The notes beneath the pieces were generated by a model. It worked only from the letters and a program-made list of their open reading frames with translations, was not told the origin of the DNA and did no database searches. Made by a program: the position numbers and the translations under genes. Shown piece by piece: positions 7,256 through 13,635 of a DNA stretch of 15,443 bases. Positions within the stretch are counted from its first letter, which is position 1, and every line of letters begins with the position of its first letter. This DNA comes from a bacterium (lineage in GTDB: Bacteria > Patescibacteriota > Minisyncoccia > Moranbacterales > UBA2206), in the NCBI GenBank assembly GCA_021789395.1, contig JAJYJP010000012.1, positions 1 through 15,443 of the forward strand, written 5' to 3'.

Positions 7256-7954
7256 TCATTTTAAAAAAATACTTTGCAAAAACACAAACTCTTCGTCTCG
7301 CTCCGGATGAAAAACGATCTCGACTGTCTTTCCATACGGTATAGATTTTTGGAAGCTTTCAAAATCCTTGATCCAATCAAAACTTACAAGGATGTCTGAG
7401 GTCATAAACGAAGTTTTTCTAAACTCAATTATATCAATTTTTCGTAAGATGTCCAATATGACGGCTACACCGCTGGTTTTGCGCGGCGATTCTTTTCCAA
7501 GACGGATGAAGCCGATCTGATATTTCCCGGCCAGCCCCAGTGCGATTCTGAAATAGGCCGGAAAAAAATGGAGGTGCTGGTGCGAATTCAACCCGTCCGG
7601 AGCCTTTCCAAATGTCTTTTGAAAATCTTTGATCTGTCGTTCCCAAATTTTTTCCACTCGGCGGTTTTCCTCGGAAGAATTAAGAACATATCCGGCCAAA
7701 AACGACACTCCTCTTTTCAGAACTCCTTCGCGCAATTTTCTTCGTTCTTTTACTTCCTTTTGGAAATCCAGATGGATATCGAGCTTGGCGTCGGAAGCAA
7801 GCAGCGCTTCAACTTCAAGCTTGCTTATTTTGCCGTTAACCATCACTGCCACGCGATCGATCTTTCCGGTTTTCAAAAGCGCCAAAAAATTATCGTTAGC
7901 TTTCTGGCTGATACCGAAATCGTCGATGGAAATTATGATGTTATTGTTTGACAT
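7256..7954 (-). CDS. YdjC/ChbG-like carbohydrate deacetylase
   Basis: Members of this family remove acetyl groups from N-acetylated or O-acetylated sugars with a divalent metal. The 232-residue cytoplasmic-looking protein shows SIDDFG at 9-14 (D11 and D12 at the usual metal/catalytic acid position), IHLDF at 60-64 with H61, SHQHLH at 124-129 (the family's H-x-H pair and neighbour), and IVFHPE at 213-218 near the C-terminus. The residue before SHQH is N123, where many relatives have Asp. There is no signal peptide or membrane helix. It is transcribed away from the GT4 gene across a 75-bp divergent gap and has its own terminator. Minus-strand TACACT (7961-7966) is a possible -10, but no good -35 fits. 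Its substrate is probably a sugar intermediate of the surrounding pathway, which is inference. Confidence 0.8.
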   Translation of the reverse strand: MSNNNIIISIDDFGISQKANDNFLALLKTGKIDRVAVMVNGKISKLEVEALLASDAKLDIHLDFQKEVKERRKLREGVLKRGVSFLAGYVLNSSEENRRVEKIWERQIKDFQKTFGKAPDGLNSHQHLHFFPAYFRIALGLAGKYQIGFIRLGKESPRKTSGVAVILDILRKIDIIEFRKTSFMTSDILVSFDWIKDFESFQKSIPYGKTVEIVFHPERDEEFVFLQSIFLK

Positions 7955-7992
7955 ATCACAAGTGTAACTTAAAATCAGTCAAAACAAAAGCG

Positions 7993-8021
7993 TTGGCAAT
8001 AACTTATTTTTTTGTTATAAT
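7993..8021 (+). promoter_or_regulatory. Strong predicted promoter of the GT4 gene, leaderless arrangement
   Basis: TTGGCA (7993-7998) and a perfect TATAAT (8016-8021) are 17 nt apart, and TGT directly precedes the -10, making an extended -10. Only 8 nt separate the -10 from the ATG at 8030, so the expected start of transcription lies at or within about 3 nt of the start codon. Confidence 0.8.
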
Positions 8022-8029
8022 GGTCATGT

Positions 8030-9199
8030 ATGAAAATTTTATTTTTTAACTACGAATATCCGCCGTTGGGCGGGGGGGCGGCCAATGCTTCCGCGTACAT
8101 TTTGGAAGAATTTTCTAAAATTCCAGACCTAGAAGTCGATTTCGTCACTTCTTCCGTCGATGAGAATTATCACCTAAAAAAGATAGGAAGCAATATCAGA
8201 ATTCATCGACTGCCGATTGGCAAACGGCATCACAACTTGCACCACCAATCCAACAAAGACCTAGTTATTTATTCTCTGAAAGCTTATTTTTTTTCGCGCA
8301 AATTAATCAAAAAAGGGGAATATGACCTGACCCACTCCTTCTTTTCCGTGCCGTGCGGCTTTTTGTCCTTAGTTTTCAAATATCAATTCGACTTGCCGTA
8401 TATCGTTTCGCTCCGCGGAGCGGACGTTCCCGGCTACGCCGAACGATTTTCTTTTTTATATAAATTCTTGACTCCTCTCATAAGGCTTATTTGGTCAAAA
8501 TCTGCTGCAGTCATCGCTAATAGTGATGGATTGAGAGAATTGGCTCTTAAGACTAATCGAATGCAGGACTTCGGTATAATTTATAACGGGGTAGATGTTG
8601 AAAATTTCAAGCTTGCTCCAGAAGCGCGTCCGCTGGATAAGTTCATAATAACGACTGGTGCGACTAGAGTGACTAAGCGCAAGGGCATTGGTTACTTGGT
8701 GGATGCCGTGGAATTGCTCCATGAGAAGCATCCTGATATCCTAGCTAAGATAATGGGGGATGGAGATGATAAAGAAAGGCTGGAAGGACTGGTTAAAAAC
8801 CTTGAATTGGAAAATAATGTGCAGCTTATTGGGCGTATAGACCGTGACAAACTCGCGCCATATTATCAGGAGGCTAGTCTTTTTGTCATGCCTTCGCTAA
8901 ATGAGGGCATGAGCAATGCCATGTTGGAAGCTTTAGCGTCGGGACTGCCCATCATAACTACTGATACGGGTGGCGCAAAAGAATTGGTGAAGGACGGAGT
9001 AAATGGATTATTTATCAACATGAAAGATCCGCATGATTTGGCCGAAAAAATTTCCCGATTGATTGGAGATCCGAAACTTCGGAAATTGATGGGAGAAGAA
9101 AGTCGTAAAATTGCGGAAGCCATGAGTTGGAGAAGTGTGGCTAGTCAATACCGCGATTTGTATAAGACAATTTCTAATCACCAAACCGGGCAGCAGTAA
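8030..9199 (+). CDS. GT4 family (GT-B fold) glycosyltransferase
   Basis: A retaining cytoplasmic glycosyltransferase using a nucleotide-sugar donor, acting on a glycan or lipid intermediate. The 389-residue protein starts with the family's NYEYPPLGGGA (7-17), which supports ATG 8030. The C-terminal Glycos_transf_1 domain starts near 205: GATRVTKRKG at 210-219 carries the phosphate-binding basic residues, and the E-x7-E motif is E292...E300 in NEGMSNAMLEALASG. A histidine-rich patch lies at 67-72. The gene follows an extended -10 promoter with almost no room for a 5' leader. Codon choice shifts near residue 164: Asp is GAC in 5 of 7 cases before and GAT in 13 of 17 after. The next gene begins 5 nt after its stop. 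Confidence 0.9.
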   Translation: MKILFFNYEYPPLGGGAANASAYILEEFSKIPDLEVDFVTSSVDENYHLKKIGSNIRIHRLPIGKRHHNLHHQSNKDLVIYSLKAYFFSRKLIKKGEYDLTHSFFSVPCGFLSLVFKYQFDLPYIVSLRGADVPGYAERFSFLYKFLTPLIRLIWSKSAAVIANSDGLRELALKTNRMQDFGIIYNGVDVENFKLAPEARPLDKFIITTGATRVTKRKGIGYLVDAVELLHEKHPDILAKIMGDGDDKERLEGLVKNLELENNVQLIGRIDRDKLAPYYQEASLFVMPSLNEGMSNAMLEALASGLPIITTDTGGAKELVKDGVNGLFINMKDPHDLAEKISRLIGDPKLRKLMGEESRKIAEAMSWRSVASQYRDLYKTISNHQTGQQ

Positions 9200-9204
9200 A
9201 TTCT

Positions 9205-10134
9205 ATGAAAAAATATCTCACTTTTTTTCTCAAGCTTGCCGTCAGCCTCGGCTTCATCACCTGGTTGATCCTTGTGACTAATTGGAGCCAGGTGCTTTTT
9301 TATTTCCGGGAGATTTCTGCCTGGAAATTGGTTTTGTATGTCGTCTTGATAGTTTTCAGTCTTTTTGTCTCAGCGTACAAATGGAAAATACTGGGCGAAT
9401 TCAAAGACATTAAAGTTTCCCTATGGGATTATTTCCGTTTCTACCTGGCTGGCGTCTTTATCAACAATTTCATGCCTTCTTTTATCGGGGGAGATACTTT
9501 TCGCGCCTACCAGATCGGCAAGCCCGATAAAAAATATATGGAAGCGGCTTCCTCAGTTATTCTTGACCGCATTACCGGATTTGTCGGCTCAACAATCCTG
9601 GTTGTCGTATTCGGCCTTCTGAATCTTCAAAGAGTCATAGAAATAAAAGCCTTAGTGATTGTGGATTTACTGGTTCTAGCTTCTTTGTTTTTGGATTTTT
9701 TCATCATCCAGTTCAGAAAACTCAAATTCTGGAAAAAAATAAACAGGTTTTTGCCGCAAAAGTTGGTGAAGCTGTTCGCTGAGCTAGATGAATATTCCGG
9801 CAATTCCCACATTTTGGCCCGAACGATTTGGTGGGGAATGATCTTTGGCATTGTCGGAGTGGCCATACCGAACCTTGTCTTGTTCTGGGCGCTTAATTTA
9901 AAAATCAGCATCCTGAATTATCTTTCTGTAATCTTTTTGATCAGCATCATCACCGCCGTTCCGATCAGCGTCAACAATATCGGAATCAAAGAATGGGCGT
10001 ATGTCGTTTTTTTCGGCGCGTTCGGCATCAACGGCGCGGCCGTCGTGACAGTTTCTATTCTTAATCGCTTCATCCAGATGATCATCAGTTTCTTCGCTTT
10101 GCCGACCTATTTGAAAAGCAAAAAAAATTCATAA
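9205..10134 (+). CDS. LPG-synthase-TM / AglD-like (UPF0104) multi-pass membrane protein
   Basis: This family shares the membrane part of lysylphosphatidylglycerol synthase (MprF) and of archaeal AglD, and is often found with glycosyltransferases; lipid or lipid-sugar translocation is suspected but not established here. The 309-residue protein is almost entirely membrane helices. Conserved blocks are NFMPSFIGGDTFRAY at 88-102, SSVILDRITG at 116-125 and PISVNNIGIKEW at 253-264, all typical of the family. The cytoplasmic aminoacyl-transferase domain of MprF is absent, so it is not a full LPG synthase. The 5-nt gap to the GT4 gene and the lack of a separate promoter imply co-transcription and a shared pathway. 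Confidence 0.85.
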   Translation: MKKYLTFFLKLAVSLGFITWLILVTNWSQVLFYFREISAWKLVLYVVLIVFSLFVSAYKWKILGEFKDIKVSLWDYFRFYLAGVFINNFMPSFIGGDTFRAYQIGKPDKKYMEAASSVILDRITGFVGSTILVVVFGLLNLQRVIEIKALVIVDLLVLASLFLDFFIIQFRKLKFWKKINRFLPQKLVKLFAELDEYSGNSHILARTIWWGMIFGIVGVAIPNLVLFWALNLKISILNYLSVIFLISIITAVPISVNNIGIKEWAYVVFFGAFGINGAAVVTVSILNRFIQMIISFFALPTYLKSKKNS

Positions 10135-10190
10135 CGAATTGTAAGAATTTTTTCCGAAAAACTTAGGCTTTTTAGTTTTTTATTTGCAAA

Positions 10191-11822
10191 ATGAAAATTA
10201 AAGAAAAAATAAGACAAAACAAAAAAGTCATCTTATTGGTCCTGCTTGTGATCATAATCATCGGCGGATTTTTACGAACTTATCATTATCATGATTGGTT
10301 GGATTTTGGCAGGATACAGGCACGCGATGCCTGGGCGACACAAGACGCTATCTTGAACCACAAACCTTTGCCGCTCTTGGGACCAAGGGCGTCCGGAACC
10401 GATTTTAAGCTGGGACCAGCTTTCTATTACATGCAATATTTGTCCGCGCGCATATTCGGAACCGCACCGGACAAAGTGGCTTATCCCGACCTTTTCTTTT
10501 CGATCCTGACCATACCACTATTGTTCTTTTTTCTTAAGAAATATTTCAACAACACGACAGCGCTTGCCCTCACCGCATTGTATGCCGTATCTTACACTGC
10601 GGTGCAAAGCGGACGTTTCGCTTGGAATCCGAATTCGTTGCCATTTTTTTCGATTCTTTTTCTGTACGCGTTTCTTAAATTTTCCGATTCCGACTGCAAG
10701 CACAAACTGGGCTGGGCCATAATCGCCGGCGTCGCTTTGGGAATTGGAGCGCAATTGCATACGCTTTATCTGATAATTTTTCCCATTGTTTTTGTTGTTT
10801 TTTCCGCGTATCTGATCAGACAAAAAATTCTAAAGTTCAGATACGTGGCAGCTGTCATTCTTGTCGCATTTGCGCTCAATATTCCTCAGATAATTTCCGA
10901 GGTTCGGACGGGCGGCCGAAATGCCGCCGCATTCATGGAAGGTGTCGGTAGCAAGCCAAAAGGATCCGATTCTTTAGTCAGTAAAATATTTTTAGACATT
11001 GGGTGGCATTTTCAGGCCAACGCGATGCTGCTTACGCCTTTTGGCAACGGAGGAGTGTCTGAATATTCTCACTTACTAAAGGATCTCCGCTCGAAAAAGT
11101 GGATGCGCAAGATTCAGGATAATTCATCCGAGTATGCAGTCCTGGCGAGCGGCGCAGTATTTTCTATTGCCGGATATGTGCTACTGGCTTATTTCTTAAA
11201 AAAAGAGTCGGACGAGAAAAAGAAAAAATTCCTGCAACTAATAGCACTATTGGCAACGATTACATTTTTTGTTTTTATTCCTCTCGCCAGCGATGTCCAG
11301 CTCAAATATTTCTACATTCTGGCTTTTGTGCCGTTTTTATTACTCGGATTAATAATAAAATTTGTCTCCGAACGATATGGCCGTGCGGCATCGCTTATTT
11401 TACTGACATTGGTCGCGGTCCTTTGCCTTATAAATATTTACGGCGTCAAAAATAATTTTAATGTTCTGGCCGGCATCGGAAATGGCGAAAAGAATCTTCT
11501 GGGAGAAGAGGTGTTTGCTGCGAATTTTATCAAAGTCCATACAAATGGGTCACAGCCGGTCTATTTGCTTGGCGAAAAAAAATCTTTCAGGGGAAATGTC
11601 TGGGCGCTCCAATATTTGCTTAATAGTCGGGTGGTTTATATGCTGTCCGACAGAAACATTCCGCAAGGCAAGGTCATGTTGAATGCGACGTACTTTTCAT
11701 TTTTTTCCAGAAACAAAAGCGACGAAGTAAAAGCGCCGACCCGGACCGAGCTGGGAAATTACAGGATCAGCGACCGCGCCTCATATGGACCATACATAAT
11801 TGTCAAACTTGAAAAACAATGA
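10191..11822 (+). CDS. GT-C fold membrane glycosyltransferase, paralogue 2 (first acidic residue replaced)
   Basis: A 543-residue paralogue of the other three GT-C genes here, expected to work on the outer membrane face with a polyprenyl-phosphate sugar. Shared features are GFLRTYHYHDWL at 26-37, PLLGP at 61-65, LGPAFYY at 74-80, GRFAWNPNSLPFF at 141-153, QLH at 188-190, ISEVRTGG at 235-242 and K372 in the late KYF motif. The soluble C-terminal part is about 421-543. Unlike its paralogues it reads RIQARD at 41-46, so the acid at 42 is Ile while D46 is kept. A GAT triplet is still present one base out of frame at that point. It begins 56 nt after the AglD-like gene; that gap has no clear promoter and only a weak A/T hairpin. 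Stop codon TGA. The closest paralogue by eye is the 13636-15285 gene. Confidence 0.82.
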   Translation: MKIKEKIRQNKKVILLVLLVIIIIGGFLRTYHYHDWLDFGRIQARDAWATQDAILNHKPLPLLGPRASGTDFKLGPAFYYMQYLSARIFGTAPDKVAYPDLFFSILTIPLLFFFLKKYFNNTTALALTALYAVSYTAVQSGRFAWNPNSLPFFSILFLYAFLKFSDSDCKHKLGWAIIAGVALGIGAQLHTLYLIIFPIVFVVFSAYLIRQKILKFRYVAAVILVAFALNIPQIISEVRTGGRNAAAFMEGVGSKPKGSDSLVSKIFLDIGWHFQANAMLLTPFGNGGVSEYSHLLKDLRSKKWMRKIQDNSSEYAVLASGAVFSIAGYVLLAYFLKKESDEKKKKFLQLIALLATITFFVFIPLASDVQLKYFYILAFVPFLLLGLIIKFVSERYGRAASLILLTLVAVLCLINIYGVKNNFNVLAGIGNGEKNLLGEEVFAANFIKVHTNGSQPVYLLGEKKSFRGNVWALQYLLNSRVVYMLSDRNIPQGKVMLNATYFSFFSRNKSDEVKAPTRTELGNYRISDRASYGPYIIVKLEKQ

Positions 11823-11887
11823 TTTTGGATCCAGACGAATTTTCTTTTGTTTTTGTCCTAACATGCTAATCTCTTTGCCCCACCGAC

Positions 11888-11916
11888 TTGTCTAAAAAGC
11901 AAGGAATGGCTATATT
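11888..11916 (+). promoter_or_regulatory. Predicted promoter of GT-C paralogue 3
   Basis: TTGTCT (11888-11893) and TATATT (11911-11916) are separated by 17 nt. Transcription would begin near 11923, giving a leader of about 55 nt that lacks a Shine-Dalgarno. The 155-bp gap between the two GT-C genes otherwise shows no gene and no clear terminator. Confidence 0.5.
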
Positions 11917-11977
11917 ATAAATAATCTCATATTGTCCTGGAAAATTTCAAGGCTATTTTTTATTGTAAAAATGAAAA

Positions 11978-13573
11978 ATGAAAGAAAAAATAAGACGAAA
12001 TAAAAAATATTTGATCGCTTTCGCTTTGATCTTAGTCGTCGGAATTTTTCTCCGTACTTACAAATTCCACGATTGGCTCAAGTTCAGCCACGACCAAGCC
12101 AGAGACGAACGTATCGTTAGTAATGTCCTGGAAGGCAAGGCGCCATTGCCGCTTCTGGGACCGAACGCCGGCGGCACAAAATTTAATTCGGGACCGATCT
12201 ATTATTATTTCGCGTACGTTTCCGAAGCAATCTTTGGAAATCATCCGGAGCAGATGGCTTACCCGGTTCTGTTTTTTGCGATTTTAGCCATCCCGATGTT
12301 GTTTATTTTCCTGAGAGAATATTTTGACCGCAAAATCTCTTTGGCGCTGACCGCTCTTTTGAGCGTTTCTTACTTTTTCGTATTCAGTTCGCGCTTTTCT
12401 TCCAATCCCAATCTTATTCCGTTCTTCTTGTTGCTGAACCTGTTCGCTTTTCTGAAAATAATGAAAAGCAAAGGTAAGTCTCTGTGGTATTGGAGCGTAG
12501 TGGCTGGCCTGGCACTGGGAATTGGCTTGCAGTTGCATACTGTCTATTTGACGATTATGCCGGTTGTGACATTTGGAGTTTTTGCTTATCTGTTTTTTAA
12601 AAAAATTCCCAACGCTTGGAAAAGCTTACTTGTCATAGTCGCAATGGTGCTGGTCGTCAATGCCGGCCAGATAATTTCGGAAATGCAGACAAATTGGCAG
12701 AATACTCGCGCTTTTTTGGCCGGCTTCGAAAACAAATCCAAATCACAGAATAATATGTTTGAAAGCGCCTTGTGGACGGGTGGTTGTCAGATCCGGACCA
12801 ACATTTACTTTGTATCTTCTTTGCAACATCAGGTGCGTTGCGATGCAATTCTTAATCCGCCCAGCGTAACATTGTCCAAGAATATTCCTTTCTACGAAAA
12901 TTTGGCGGCCGACATCCTTTTCTCTTTCTTCGGCTACCTGCTGCTTTGGCGCGCCTTCAAGAAAGAACCGGAACAAGGAAAAAGAAATTTTCTGGCGCTC
13001 ATTGCCTTGCTCAATGCCATTGCTTTCATCGAGTTCCTTTTCGTCGCTAACGTACTTTATATTAACTACTTTATCGTCTTGTCGCCCATACCGTTTGTCC
13101 TTCTCGGACTTTATTTTGAGTGGATGCGGGAAAAAATAGGCAAGCGCGGGGAGATTGTAATTATCAGCATTGTGATTCTTTTGATCTTGACCAATCTTGC
13201 GCGAGACCAGAAAGCGGCGGTTGATTATCAGAAGGGGAGAGAGAATAACATAGAGACGACCACTCTTGGAGACATCGAAGCAATTTCTCATTACATCCTT
13301 TTATCAACACCTAATGTTTCCAAGGTATATCTTTCGGGAGATGCCAAGCTGGCCGCGCGTTTTCATTATCCGATCGAATATTTCATGGCCAATTCCGGCA
13401 AAGAGGCGTTGGTTTTATGGCATATTAATGACAGCGCGATGAAGCCGGGCATTCCAATTTTTTATATAAAAAATGGCACGGGAAAAATTGTTCCCGACCA
13501 AACCGTCCACGGCCACACGATCATTTCCGGAAGGAAATTTTTTATGCAAGAAGTGCTCTTATTGAAAAATTAA
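11978..13573 (+). CDS. GT-C fold membrane glycosyltransferase, paralogue 3
   Basis: A 531-residue multi-pass transferase of the same paralogous family. Key parts are IFLRTYKFHDWL at 23-34, the catalytic-type loop HDQARD at 38-43 with D39 and D43, LPLLGPNAGG at 57-66, RFSSNPN at 139-145, QLH at 185-187 and ISEMQTNWQN at 232-242. In the late membrane motif (INYF) N363 stands where paralogues have Arg or Lys. Its only two cysteines, C270 and C288, lie in one predicted outer loop, so a disulfide is plausible. The soluble C-terminal part runs from about 410. ATG 11978 is used because the ATG 7 nt upstream (11971) opens a 10-codon dead-end frame; by comparison with the 10191 gene that ATG looks like the ancestral start, shifted out of frame. 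Confidence 0.82.
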   Translation: MKEKIRRNKKYLIAFALILVVGIFLRTYKFHDWLKFSHDQARDERIVSNVLEGKAPLPLLGPNAGGTKFNSGPIYYYFAYVSEAIFGNHPEQMAYPVLFFAILAIPMLFIFLREYFDRKISLALTALLSVSYFFVFSSRFSSNPNLIPFFLLLNLFAFLKIMKSKGKSLWYWSVVAGLALGIGLQLHTVYLTIMPVVTFGVFAYLFFKKIPNAWKSLLVIVAMVLVVNAGQIISEMQTNWQNTRAFLAGFENKSKSQNNMFESALWTGGCQIRTNIYFVSSLQHQVRCDAILNPPSVTLSKNIPFYENLAADILFSFFGYLLLWRAFKKEPEQGKRNFLALIALLNAIAFIEFLFVANVLYINYFIVLSPIPFVLLGLYFEWMREKIGKRGEIVIISIVILLILTNLARDQKAAVDYQKGRENNIETTTLGDIEAISHYILLSTPNVSKVYLSGDAKLAARFHYPIEYFMANSGKEALVLWHINDSAMKPGIPIFYIKNGTGKIVPDQTVHGHTIISGRKFFMQEVLLLKN

Positions 13574-13584
13574 GTCCACATATG

Positions 13585-13614
13585 TTCAAATTTTTTTAAA
13601 TTTTGATATATTAT
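13585..13614 (+). promoter_or_regulatory. Possible promoter of GT-C paralogue 4
   Basis: TTCAAA (13585-13590) lies 18 nt before TATTAT (13609-13614); alternatively TATATT (13607-13612) is preceded by TGA as an extended -10. Either would give a leader of about 15-25 nt before the ATG at 13636. The stretch is A/T-rich, so chance matches are easy. Confidence 0.42.
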
Positions 13615-13635
13615 AGAAAATAAACTGCCAAAACT

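Noticed and set aside
7955..8029. A matching minus-strand promoter for the deacetylase in the divergent gap
   Set aside because: Minus-strand TACACT lacks a good -35 at 16-18 nt, and minus-strand TTGACT has no -10 at the right distance, so no promoter is annotated.
10157..10180. A/T hairpin in the gap before GT-C paralogue 2 as a terminator
   Set aside because: The stem (AAAAACT with AGTTTTT, 10-nt loop) has only one G/C pair and would be weak; it may be chance in an A/T-rich gap.
11820..11822. Recoding of TGA as glycine, as in some CPR lineages
   Set aside because: TGA here ends the GT-C gene at the expected C-terminus, level with its paralogues, and TGA also ends the deacetylase just before its terminator.
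12743..13291. 182-residue minus-strand open frame inside GT-C paralogue 3
   Set aside because: The sense frame carries conserved GT-C blocks and membrane helices; the antisense translation is charged and without motifs.
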